Source: Chalara sp. BL73
Taxonomy: Eukaryota > Ascomycota > Leotiomycetes > Helotiales
Direction: 5' to 3'
Assembly (NCBI GenBank): GCA_918026815.1
Contig: CAKJVC010000010.1
Coordinates: 2,172,501 to 2,236,500 of the forward strand
Length of the DNA stretch: 64,000 nt
Shown: positions 31,901-41,386 of the stretch, piece after piece
How the letters are laid out: each line of letters opens with the position of its first letter
Numbering within the stretch: position 1 is the first letter of the stretch
The notes under the pieces: model-generated
Told to the model about the DNA's origin: nothing
Database searches by the model: none
The model's input: only the letters and a program-made list of their open reading frames with translations
Program-made: the position numbers and the translations under genes

Positions 31901-32294
31901 TATTTACAAATACCAGCAACTAGTGCGCTTTCGGAAAGGTTTTTTTCACAAGGAGCTTTAATTATTTCTAAATTAAGAAATAGACTTAATAAATCTACTT
32001 TTGAAGCTATTATAGCTTTAAAAAGCTGAGGAATAATTAAAGACGAAACTATAAACGAAGTAGAAAAAGAGGATTTTAGTATACAAAACGATTTTATAGT
32101 TAATTAAGTTTTAAAACGTATTTGTTATATAGAAATAAAAAAAACTTGTTTTAGTTTAATTTTGTTTATATAAAATTAGTTATAAAATTAGAGTCAACTT
32201 AAAGTTTTTTTAGAGTTAACTCTAACTCTAATCTAACTCTAATTAGAGTCACTTAAAGTTACTTTGAGTTATTAGAGTTTTTTTTCTCACACTG
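28935..32294 (+). mobile_element. hAT-family DNA transposon, 3360 bp, degenerate
   Basis: The terminal inverted repeats start CAGTGTGAGAAA, matched by TTTCTCACACTG at the right end. The perfect 8-bp target duplication GGTACACT (28927-28934 and 32295-32302) is diagnostic for hAT. Both subterminal regions (about 28945-29070 and 32185-32280) are packed with TTAGAGTTA/CTCTAACT and AAAGTCACTTAAAGTT motifs, likely transposase-binding sites. The element is far more AT-rich than its surroundings and is inserted in the 3' end of a DUF7924-like gene. Confidence 0.95.
29473..32107 (+). pseudogene. hAT transposase, multi-exon, with nonsense codons
   Basis: From MPYQTSIKTNKEQN the plus strand carries recognisable blocks separated by short AT-rich introns: a zinc-finger-like KPRTCIVKCLYKNCE..YLNHYRNNHK (BED-type), SITDSFSQLRANKRPRSP, SFSLTLNAWTAINQDAYLGI (the catalytic-core DxW region, here NAW), ITRNNAASNNTLISAF, ILCIAHVLNLAVQAILK, TRWSSTYNMLKNFL, and the C-terminal dimerisation domain DFWLQNKTKYPILSLIARKY with ATSALSERFFSQGALIISKL. 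Stops interrupt it after EQN, in ENP*IPQ, in KKV*NSF and in KS*GII. At least two replace conserved Trp (TGG to TGA), consistent with RIP-type mutation. It cannot make active transposase. Confidence 0.88.
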
Positions 32295-33330
32295 GGTACA
32301 CTTGGAGCGATAGGAGATCGATGATTTGCTGACCACTTCTTGTTTAGCTCGTCCCTCAACTGCGCCAAGGTTTCGTTAGCATCATCCTGTTGATTCCTTA
32401 ACCGTTGTCGGCTTTGCTTGAAATCCTCATAGCTTGATATAAGAAAAGAGCTAGAAGTAGAATATTGATGATATTTGACTTGATTTTGAGATTCAGATAA
32501 ATAGTGTGCAAAAGTGTTGAGAGTAGTACCGTCGGTAGTGAAAGTCTGGACATATGTATAGCCGGCAGGGTCAGGACTCTCGAGGAACGAACGCTCTTTG
32601 TGTCTGCTATAAACCATACAAGCACCATCGTATGCCGCTTGAGTTCGTGCCTGTACCATATCCTTTCCTCCAGCTTTCCATTCGCCGGCCAGATGTGGTA
32701 ACGCAGGGGCGTTGTTTTCCGAAGTGGGAACCGCAGCTCCGCCAAGCTCTTGACGGACCGGAAATGGTTCGAACTCTTTCAGATCAAGACCTTCAATCAT
32801 ATCTGGCTGTAAAGCAGATAATCTGGTATTAAAACCTACGATTTTTGGGAAGTTGTTAAGCGCTTGGTTATACACTCGACGGTGTCCACGTCTGTATTCT
32901 TTGAGCAACTTGGGTATTTCTAGCAACATAGTCTGCTTATTGGGAGCTTCTTGTGTCCGATAAACAAAATCCTGGTATTCTGACTCGGTTGGCGATTCAG
33001 TGTCGCGCGCTCTGTTGAGCCGATCTTGTAGGTAACTAAGGTTTCCAGGAGGCGTGGAGTTGAGTGGATCAAGGACCCCATTCTTGAAGACAAGGTGCAG
33101 GAAGCTCGAATCTGTCGTAGACAATGTGTTGCTTGAGGATTCAGTTGTGGCCGAGGATTTTGTCTTGGCTTCGGAACGTAATGACTTCCGAGATTGCGAC
33201 GAGTTGGACTTTGGCTCTTTTCCAGACTTTCTTCCTTGTCCTCTTATTTTTTTCGAATGCTTTCAAATTTTCTTTTGTCAGGTGGGCACGGTTTGGGGGT
33301 CTTTCGGCACTGGTCTCGATAGATCTCAGG

Positions 33331-34729
33331 TCTCCGTTTCTGACTCTGGTGACTATTTGTTTGTAGTAAATGAATTTTTTTTTGGCATGCTATATATATA
33401 TTAGCACGCTGCTTGTCGAGAATAATGACCAAAACCAACTTTGAGACTGTTTTTTTTAAAATACCGGCGGCGATGCTTCAACAGGACCCGAAGTTGGCAG
33501 ATGCGTATATAATGTCGCTCTAAAAAGCTGTGAAGTCTAAGGATCTTTTTGTTGTTGCTTGAAAAGGCTTTGAGATTCGTAGTAAAATCCTAAGAGTGAA
33601 AAATTGACACAGAGCGTTGATTTGATTCTATCCGGGAGCTTCATTTCCGCGACACTATCCAACATCAATATCTTTGCAATCATCGTACAAAGAAATCTTG
33701 CCTGCTTGAGCTAGATTGATGTGGATCTGGCAGCGGTCGCTGAGGAGCCCGACTTTTACGAATCGGTGTCGATGGCGGATTCATGGAGGACGTGAGTAAA
33801 GGCGATGTTGATGGTTGATGTTGGGTGCGGAGGGGTCGGAAGGCTGATAGCCTAAATTTCAGAGACAGTTGTGCTGCACGCAAGGCTGCGTGGTGATTTA
33901 GCTTGGCTTTGGGCGGAATGGGTCATGATTTGCGGCATAATTCGCTACAGAAGCCAATCGGGGAGCAATATGATCAGCCCGATGAAAAACGAGGGTTCGA
34001 CCCAAAACCCCGCTTTCTACTATACAGGGGAACTAACCAAAAGTCTAAGCCCTGCTAAGCATCTACTTGCGCAACACGCTCGCAATACAGAGCCACACAG
34101 ACACTATAATGGCCTAAGGCATGTACTAGCAGTCAAGTTATGTGAGTTCTTATTTGTAATCTTTATAATCTAATTCCTGCTGAAACTGAAGCTGGGTAGT
34201 ACACAGAGTTTCCACCTTAAACTATCGAATCGACTGGACATCGTAGCACGGTTGGCTCGCGGCGATGGTGATATGCTCAACTATAACGGCTTTTTCAATC
34301 CGAGTGCGAGTTCCTGAGGTCAAGTTCGAGGTGGCGGTGCACGAGCTTTTGCGTTCGGAGCCTAATATCTTGGCGCCTCGCTTGCTTTACTAGGTTGGTC
34401 CGACGATTACTGCGACTGCTGCGGTACTGGGTCGGTGAATTTGATGTTTCAAGGTGACCCCAGGCCCTGTGCGTTTGCGCGCCGATGGAACACCATAGTC
34501 AATCAATCCATGTAGCATCGTGAGCAGAATTTACGGCTATTAAGCCTCCCTCCACATCTTCTCCAACATCTGTAGTATTTACATCCCAACTCTCACTCCT
34601 CTTTCTCCTCCTTCTCATTCCTGCTACTGCAAGCACCGAGGCTTTACTTCTCTGGAAATTGCGGAATCCACTCCACACATAACAACTACTCTCTCGGTCG
34701 GGCCTCTACGCTCTCGGCTGTCAAATATC
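33331..34729. promoter_or_regulatory. Intergenic/promoter region upstream of the kinase-like gene
   Basis: The part near 33784-33680 may encode the first exon of the DUF7924-like gene. A pyrimidine-rich tract (34535-34625, rich in CTCCTTCTC) precedes the kinase ATG, as in many fungal promoters. Nothing else is recognised. Confidence 0.4.
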
Positions 34730-35797
34730 ATGGACCAGACCATAAATGCGACAAACAGCGGCCCTACGATATATTCTTTTTCTATGCAGGAGATGGTGAC
34801 CCTTGAAGACTCTATGTCCTACACATTCATGAGCCGTAACAAACGATTCATGATCGAAATCACTGCTGAACGTCTAAAGGGAGAAGGGAGCCTGATCGAT
34901 GAATTCTACGAGTTCAAGGATAATATTGACGACCCAGACACCCTATGCGACTTCGAGACATGGGCTATTGGCCCGATCCATGAGCGGGTCAAACAATCGG
35001 TTCCAGTACCTATCTCCAGACCAACCACTCTGCTGGAATACTATGATCCCGACACTTATGTTTTCGAGCTGTTCAATGAGGGCGGTATATTAAAGGCAAA
35101 CGAGCTTGCTTTCGATCCGAAAATCTTCGGAGATGCCAGCCCCAAAGTCGCTATTATTGAAAATGTAGAAGGTCGATTATCAAGCCACGAAGTACTTGGG
35201 GATAATATCGTATCTCGATCCGCCCTCCCTACCGTACCTTTGGTCCCAGCATCCCAGTTAGTGAGAGCAGCAGGTCTCGACTCCGTCGAGGAAGTGATGT
35301 GTGAGATTCCGCGGATTGTGCGAAAGGTCAACACGACGGACGAGTTCTTTTTCAAATCAGGCGATAAACGACACGGGTTTCAGAGAGAAGTTGAGATTTT
35401 GGCCAAGCTACAAAAGATCTCTGAACACGATCTTGGCATCCGAACTTCGCGAATTGTAGGTCTTGTCAACTGGGACGGGCAAGAGTCCCTTCTCATGGGT
35501 ATGCTGTTGGAGCGAATCGATGGAATGACGCTCCATGATGCAATGCTGGACGCCTCGGTCGCTGAGAGACGGAGATGGATAGATCAGATTGATGAGACAG
35601 TCAAGAGGCTACACAAGCACGGGATTGTTTGGGGGGATGTGAAACCGGACAATGTCATGATTAGTCCTTCCGGAGATGCGATATTAATTGACTTTGGCGG
35701 TGGATGTACGCCCGAGTATGTAGAGATAGAACTTCAGGAGACTGAAGAAGGAGACTTGCGGGGTCTGAAGAAACTAAGATCAAGGCTGTTATCTTGA
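34730..35797 (+). CDS. Protein kinase-like protein (fungal accessory type)
   Basis: Single exon, 355 aa. The C-terminal half is a divergent kinase fold: RIVRKVNTTDEFFFKSG is a likely VxK region near residue 200, followed by HGFQREVEILAKLQKI (the Glu helix), a hinge SLLMGMLLERIDGMTLHDAM, then KHGIVWGDVKPDNVMI (catalytic loop with WGD in place of HRD) and DAILIDFGGGCTPEYV (DFG). It ends shortly after, with ELQETEEGDLRGLKKL, the usual end of this small fungal kinase group, which lacks the C-lobe helices. The N-terminal 190 residues have no known domain. Catalytic Asp and DFG Asp are kept, so activity is possible. Substrate unknown. Confidence 0.82.
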   Translation: MDQTINATNSGPTIYSFSMQEMVTLEDSMSYTFMSRNKRFMIEITAERLKGEGSLIDEFYEFKDNIDDPDTLCDFETWAIGPIHERVKQSVPVPISRPTTLLEYYDPDTYVFELFNEGGILKANELAFDPKIFGDASPKVAIIENVEGRLSSHEVLGDNIVSRSALPTVPLVPASQLVRAAGLDSVEEVMCEIPRIVRKVNTTDEFFFKSGDKRHGFQREVEILAKLQKISEHDLGIRTSRIVGLVNWDGQESLLMGMLLERIDGMTLHDAMLDASVAERRRWIDQIDETVKRLHKHGIVWGDVKPDNVMISPSGDAILIDFGGGCTPEYVEIELQETEEGDLRGLKKLRSRLLS

Positions 35798-36033
35798 TGA
35801 GCCGCTCGTAGAATACACAGAGATACCCTGGCTCAAGTTATCAACTGACTTACCTTGTGAAGTGCCGTACATCTGTTTATGCAAGCCACACTATTGCACG
35901 TCTCACGACCTCCCCAAAATCGGGGGTTGCAAAACCTCGCCTTGCGGATCAGGCAGCAAGCTAGATTTGTTGTAGGCGGCAGTATCGGCTATGATAGGAT
36001 TCAAGGAGAGAGAGGGATTCTATTTTGCGCCTG
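35798..36033. other. Kinase 3' flank
   Basis: Short spacer without a supported feature. Confidence 0.4.
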
Positions 36034-36480
36034 ACTAAGGCCCGTGCGTAGCACGTGGCGTACTCCGAATTCGAAGATAGGGCGCTGGGAGCAAACTCCT
36101 AAAAACCGGAGGCTGCAAGCCTTGCATGTACAAAGATGCTTTGCGGTTTTCCTTAACCGCAAGTATTAGTCTGGCGGGAATTTAAACTGAAGTCACACAA
36201 TAAGCTTTTCTTTATGCTCTATGTTCAAATAGAAAGAGAGAGTCACGGAGCCTTCAGAGAGTATGGTGCAAACAAGTGTCAATTGCTGAAGGTTGTAAAA
36301 CCTAAACTACAGGAGAGAATCCCTCTACTTATAGAGGTGTAGTACTCACGTGTCATCCTCCTGGTGCCTACAATAGACTAGGCATGGTCCTTAGACCTAA
36401 CCTGTTCAACACTTTAGCCCTTTTGCTCCTCGCGGCTTTCACAGCGCTATTATGTAAGATTAGAAAAAAGTGCATGTAAA
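36034..36480 (+). repeat. Dispersed repeat with CGTGCGTAGCACG palindrome (second copy)
   Basis: GGCCCGTGCGTAGCACGTGG, TACTCCGAATTCGAAGATAG, TTTTCCTTAACCGCAAGTAT and the tail ATTATGTAAGATTAG match 20740-21000 in order. About 190 bp at 36240-36430 are absent from the other copy, so one is deleted or the other carries an insertion. In both places an LTR family 2 copy follows. Confidence 0.6.
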
Positions 36481-36525
36481 TAACAAAAGAAGCAGACTAG
36501 CTAGCTAGTTTTGCGGTACGGACAA

Positions 36526-36650
36526 TGTAACAAAACGAGGGCGGCAGGAGGGATTGCAATATAACAGGGAAGAACGCGTGACCGGCGATGTAAATGCAAT
36601 AGTGATGTGTTGATATTAAGAGTAGGCTTTCTAATTCATGAAGAAACCTT
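36526..36650 (+). repeat. LTR family 2, 5' fragment
   Basis: Starts TGTAACAAAACGAGGG, with GGCAGGAGGGATTGCAATAT and TGTTGATATTAAGAGTAGGC as in the copy at 20145. The distal half is not found. Confidence 0.6.
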
Positions 36651-37462
36651 AAGCGGCTGTATACTTTTCAGACGTGAGAGATGCTACCATCTAATCCCGC
36701 TTTTGCCCAACCCCTTTTGATAGCCAACTTGTGTACAGATCTCTCCTTGCTCAGGTTGAGAGGCTAGCTACTGTTGGTACTTCTGCTACTGCCAGTGGAA
36801 GGGTGCCGGGTAGAACGCTCTGCATCACTCTTTGACTCTTTGCCGCTGCCCGTGCTAGCCCCCTCCTTTTTGATCCGTTTGGAGCGCTCGGCTCATTGAA
36901 GTCGTCGTCGCTCAGTCTTCTGTTCGTTGGTGAGGTTCATTGGGGGCCGGCCGCACCAGCTCAGCGGCGCTGCTATGAAGCCAGACCACTCACCTATTTT
37001 CAGCGCACTCGATCTTCAAAACTGATCAGACGGATTGGAAGGGGTTCCAGCGGGCAGGACACAGCCAAATAGAGTATTCTTCTGGCCCCTGTTGATTGGC
37101 CCCTCCAAGCCTCATACCCTTGAGCTGACGCCCCCGCCCAATGGCGGCCCCAGACACACGACCGGGGTGCGGCATTGGCACCTGCTCTCCCTGTGGCCGC
37201 TCTGGCTATGGGTATAGCTATAGGCATTAAGGATCATAAGGTGTGATTCTATCAAGTTATGGCCAACAATAACGCCCTCGACAGCCTTGTGTGTCTGCAC
37301 ACCTGAACCCGGGCTATCCTGTTAAGCATAAGTTGTCTTATCCTCACTTGTTATGGAACTATCGCAGGGGTAGATTACGCTTCAATCTCGTTCAATTTGC
37401 AAACTCGCGACTTTCATTTTCCAGCTCAAACAATAAAGTTCCATTTAGGAGGGTGCGCTAAG
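36651..37462. other. Intergenic, no supported gene
   Basis: Low-motif sequence upstream of the DUF6594 gene. Short open frames at 37000-37300 overlap on both strands and show no domain. Confidence 0.5.
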
Positions 37463-38411
37463 ATGGAAACATCGCCTGAAGGCTACCCAAAACTTGCTGC
37501 CCTTCAGGGTACCTATCCTCAGTTAGGGATATACCGCCGTTTTTCGACTCTCAACGCCCGTAATCTGCTCTATCTACAAGCAGAGCTCGTTATCCTTGAA
37601 ACCAACCTCAATGAGTTTACAAAGAAGGACTGTGTATCTGAAGATCGAAACGCAAGGCTCCACAATAAGAATTGGTATCATTTGAACAAAAGAGAAGATG
37701 GTGTGGTGAACTCGCAGTGGCACACTATATTGTGCATAAGAGAGAAGTTGAAAGAGTATAGTAAGATGCTACCGAATGGAGCGAGCGAAAGTTTGGTGCT
37801 AATAGATATATAGATGAATGTCTTTTCCAACAACGCCAACTTGCAACGTTTGATCAGCCGGAGTCTGGAAATCTCGAATTTCTGAACGATTGGCTTGTTG
37901 ATCCGAGACAGGGTAATTGTGCCCTCGAAGGGTTAGACAGAAATGTCTGGAAAGAAAGTAAGGACTTGCTGGTCATCAAACCTGACGGAATAGTGCCTGA
38001 CTCGTTCACAAGAGTCCTTCGGAAACCTCTGATAGCACTCTGCCACAAATTGAGGACACAGTATCGCCGTCGACCTGTGGACGAGGAGCGCATGATATAT
38101 GTATACGATGAGAAGATTGTGATCAGAGTAGCTGATGTGATTGGGACAGCCATCTCTTCGTTGTTGCCAGTTCTAGCTGTTGTAGTCCTATATTCAGTTC
38201 GCGAAATGTTGACAAGGCTGGGCATGATCGCTCTGTTCACTGTACTGTTCGCTTTGGCATTAATGTTAACTACAAAAGCGAAAAGAGTTGAGATATTTGC
38301 TGCAACTGCTGCGTGAGTGATTTATTATCCCGCCTTACACTGTCGCTAACATCTTGCTCTGATAGGTTTGCAAGCGTGCAAGTCGTATTTGTAGGAGGCA
38401 CTTCATCTTGA
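37463..38411 (+). CDS. DUF6594 membrane protein, 3 exons
   Basis: Exons 37463-37760, 37814-38312 and 38366-38411 join in frame (843 nt, 280 aa). Both introns are 53 nt (GTAAGA..TAG and GTGAGT..TAG). The start METSPEGYPKLAALQGTYPQ opens the family's typical GYPxLAxxxG...PExxIFRRF motif (here IYRRFSTLNARNLLYLQAEL). A helical stretch LNDWLVDPRQGNCALEGLDR follows. Near the end there are three membrane segments around SLLPVLAVVVLYSV, MIALFTVLFALALMLT and EIFAATAAFASVQVVFVGG. These proteins are common in Pezizomycotina, often in several copies, and have no known biochemical role. No break was seen. Confidence 0.9.
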
Positions 38412-38596
38412 CCCTTTCCTAAGAGAAAATTCATAGGGTGAGGGGAACCCAAATATTGCTATTGGACTTTCTCCTTATTTTGACTTTTTTCTTCCATGCA
38501 AGTACTAATGATCTCCCACTACTCTCAAACTTATTTCATTATCGAGCACGCTACCCTCGTTTGTAATAGTTACAGCTTCTATTCGTCATCTCAAAC

Positions 38597-39328
38597 TTAG
38601 TAGCCAGAGGAGCCATTATTTCTTCCCGAAGTTTGATTTGAATAATGGCTATACCGTGCCTCCTCAGCTTGTCTCTTTTCCTCAGCTGCTCGAAGTTCTT
38701 CTCGGCGCTCTGCCTCCTGAAGCTGCCCATTCTCTTTCTGCCTTCGCTCACGCGCTTCTCTCTGCCGCTTCTGATCTTGGTCAAATTAGTCTCAGAGGAG
38801 TTCAAGAGTAGGTACCGTACTAAACAAAGTCATACCTTTAGACTTTTTCTCTCCTGCCTTCCTAATCATCAGCATAGGTGGAACCTTGTCCGGATACACC
38901 GCGACGTAAAAATCGTGATTGAGGACCATGTCAATGCCATCGACGATGTATGGCACGTGGCAAAATGTTTTGGTGTAGTACCTGATTTTCGGGCCAGGTC
39001 CCGAAAAGCACAACTCAACTTCTCCACCAACTTTCTTTTCGGCGCCATCATAAGTCCTGATAGTCAGTCCTGGACCTGCTGGCTTTCCGTGTACATGTCG
39101 CATTGCATCATCGGTGATCAGGTTCGGGCCATAGTTTCCGGGGTCGATCAAGACCGTTCCGCGTTTAATGACCTTGGGATCTAGTCTGCTGTATATGTGG
39201 ACTTTTTGGATGAAACCTCCTTTTTCTTGAACGTCAGAAAGCGTCGTGTTTCCGCTGAATTTCGGAGCGAAAAAAATCAATGTCAATCGCCTAGTAGCAG
39301 CTCGGATCTTCGAAAGAACCATGCCCAT
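38597..39328 (-). CDS. Retropepsin-like aspartic protease-fold protein with coiled-coil tail, 2 exons
   Basis: Exons 39328-38836 and 38775-38597 join in frame (672 nt, 223 aa) across a 60-nt intron (GTATGA..AAG). After a 50-residue lead, KRGTVLIDPGNYGPNLITDD places Asp-Pro-Gly where retropepsins have D-T/S-G. VHGKPAGPGLTIRTYDGAEK and FCHVPYIVDGIDMVLNHDFY (equivalent to the I-L-G-x-D/N-F-L element) follow, as in fungal single-domain DDI1/gag-pol-protease-like proteins. The tail is strongly charged and predicted coiled-coil (RQREARERRQKENGQLQEAE), ending in GRNNGSSGY. No reverse transcriptase lies nearby, so this looks like a host gene, not a retroelement. The start could be the second Met (39322). 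Catalysis is uncertain because Pro replaces Thr/Ser. Confidence 0.75.
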
Positions 39329-40042
39329 TGTGGAGGTGCGGCCGGCAGAGCTCTAAAATAAGTCTAAACTTGTTCAATCATGTAAGAGTGGGCATTAAGA
39401 GTCAGGTTATTACCGGATAGAGAAGATTTCTTGAAATAGAACAGAAAGTTTGAGGTGTATATAACTTGGTTGGTAGTGTCTAATTGGCCAATTAATAGTC
39501 CAACCTTGGGAACACCACTGGTCTTTAGACTTTGGATTCCTCAAATGAAGGAGAAGTTGACGGAAATGTTTGAGCAGACCAGAAAAGCATCAGAGTAGGT
39601 TATGAGGGACCTTTTATACGCCAACTGCCAGAACGCTATAATTTAATTGTTAGTATAATTCATTTATGATAGTAAGCCAAGACTGCTGGCGTGCCGATAG
39701 CATTCGTAGACCTGAAACGGAGTTCCCAAGGAGGCCATCGAAGACGGCATTACCGGTATGATGAAAAGAACTGCGCAACTGCAACGGGGTTAGAGGTTGC
39801 AGCCGCCCCAGATGGCTGCAGTAGTAGCGGATCATCTTTGCTGCTTGTACTCCCATTGACGAACTACAGAGAATGCGTTTGATGTCCATGGCCACGTTGG
39901 CATTAATCGGTGTCGGACTTGTTCATAGCACGCAAGTGAACGTGTAAGGTCAATCTTGCCAGGACGCATTTGCGTGATGACAAAGCTGATCGTTTTGTGT
40001 GTGAAAGTCTGATTCTAATAAAGTTCACTAAATGCTTGTTTA
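39329..40042. other. Intergenic, no supported gene
   Basis: Upstream side of the retropepsin-like gene. Open frames at 39650-39895 on both strands overlap and show no family motif. Confidence 0.45.
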
Positions 40043-40262
40043 CCTGAATTGCGCTTAGCAGCTTAGTCAGCAGTTTCATTACTTAGCACTTTGACATGTG
40101 CTTAGATCTATCGGGTCTGGATTTCTTATTTTCAGCCGCGAAGCTTTTTTATAGCTTTTGTAGCCTCCATAAGAACATATTCGATATATAGACTTATAGA
40201 ATTCCGCACTGCTTAAATAGCAACCTAGTTGTCGGTAAAAATGAGATACTTGCTAAAGTGAT
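40043..40262 (-). pseudogene. RIP-mutated RNase H fragment of a LINE retrotransposon
   Basis: The minus strand reads KYLIFTDN*VAI*AVRNSIS, then YIEYVLMEATKAIKKLRG*K, then *EIQTR*I*AHVKVLSNETA and D*AAKRNSG. Replacing the stops by Gln or Trp gives the RNase H consensus of fungal non-LTR elements (TDNQVAIQAV, then RWIPAHV..GNE.AD.AAK). All eight stops fall where CAG/CAA or TGG is expected, the exact footprint of C-to-T change on both strands. Confidence 0.78.
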
Positions 40263-40374
40263 TGCTGTTGTACGTATGTTAATACCATTTAAATTGCTAG
40301 CACTAGCTTTTTGAGTCTTCTTGTATATGCCGTCGAAGTAGTTAATATGCTTATATACTTGTCGGTATGAGCGG
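40263..40374. other. LINE relic flank
   Basis: Probably the decayed upstream part of the same LINE fragment. No reading frame. Confidence 0.3.
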
Positions 40375-40710
40375 CAAGGTCACGTGAATACCCCGCGACA
40401 CTTGGACCACATGAATGATTATAGCTCTTGTATGTAGATTAGAACAATCATACAAAAAGGAACAAGTCAACCACCTACAACGAGCATACTAGCACTGCGC
40501 AGAGATCGCGGTGCTACGTGCCCCGTAGGTGCCGACTTGAGCAATTGCGAGTTATCAAAATCAAGAAGTATCACTCACGAAAGCGATTCAAACAATACTC
40601 TTTTCGCGTGTTGTATACACGTCTGAGCTGTAACGCTGGTGTAACCGCGGTTGCACCGTGTCACGAACTATGCAGTACTAAACACGTGTTGGCACTATAC
40701 ACGCGATAGT
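40375..40710 (-). repeat. Helitron-related terminal repeat copy (inverted)
   Basis: GAACAAGTCAACCACC, CAACGAGCATACTAGCACTG and GTGCTACGTGCCCCGTAGGT are the reverse complement of 44845-44920, and part of it matches 20620-20690. The edge GGTCACGTGAATACC also recurs at about 57672. Confidence 0.65.
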
Positions 40711-41386
40711 ACTAACTTAACATTATGCTGGCACCAGGTTACGAATAGTACCAACGGGATAATAGCACTAATTCTTCTATAGTACGAATATTAGTTTAGT
40801 AGCCGTGCTCTAACTAAGGCACAAGCTGCACCGATCAGCGCGGGGAATATTGTCGTTGAAATCCTTCGTCAGGCTGAACTTTCCATCGTTGTTGCTTACC
40901 AAAAACGCATATTCGACCAGATTTGAGGGTTTAAATGGGTCGGTTCTTAGGTCGCTAAGTCTGCGAAGTTGTTGAGTTAGAAGTAGCGGGAAATAATGGA
41001 AAGTCATAAGTAGCTTCCTCGGTATCTAAATAAAAGAGCAATTACTGCATAGTAGGGAAAGACTGTAGATCAGCAAGAAACTTAGTGATTGTATTCTAAA
41101 AATACTTCAACAATGGCAGAGCAAAAACTTCTCACTTTCGCAATCTGAGCAAGAAAAGAGAAGAAGTAAAACAGACAATGCGCAGGTACTGTAAGATTAA
41201 GAGAAAGTCATATCAAATGAAAAAGATGAATGCCATGTACCGGAATGCGAGAACCAAACGCCAAATTCCTCCGCAGCCAACCAAGTAACAGAGGGAGCAA
41301 TCTTACTACCTCTCACGCATCACATCGTAAAATATTTGACTAAGTAATGAATGTTGAAAAGAATTGCGCAGCCTGGCCTAATGTGT
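40711..41386. other. Intergenic, downstream of the zinc-finger gene
   Basis: No supported gene; 3' flank of the minus-strand gene ending at 41387. Confidence 0.45.

Larger units (their letters stand above)
28854..33330 (-). pseudogene. DUF7924-like gene, frameshifted and split by a hAT insertion
   Basis: The main coding block is 33210-32303, continuing after the transposon from 28926 to a TAA at 28854-28856; removal of the element plus one target copy leaves the frame open across the junction (SPIAPSVP then AETADSTAAN). The C-terminal part LSESQNQVKYHQYSTSSSFL and SYEDFKQSRQRLRN, with MVYSRHKERSFL, matches the fungal DUF7924 family as I remember it (function unknown; restriction-enzyme-like fold suspected). 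Upstream, SAERPPNRAHLTKENLKAFE at about 33310-33250 is one frame away from GQGRKSGKEPKSNSSQSRKS, with the slip in a 7-A run near 33245. A possible first exon, MNPPSTPIRKSRAPQRPL, lies at 33784. The transposon removes only about the last 25 residues; the A-run slip is the more damaging change, unless it is an assembly error. Confidence 0.7.

Noticed and set aside
33980..34010. GGTTCGACCC resembling a tRNA T-loop
   Set aside because: No acceptor, D or anticodon stems could be built around it.
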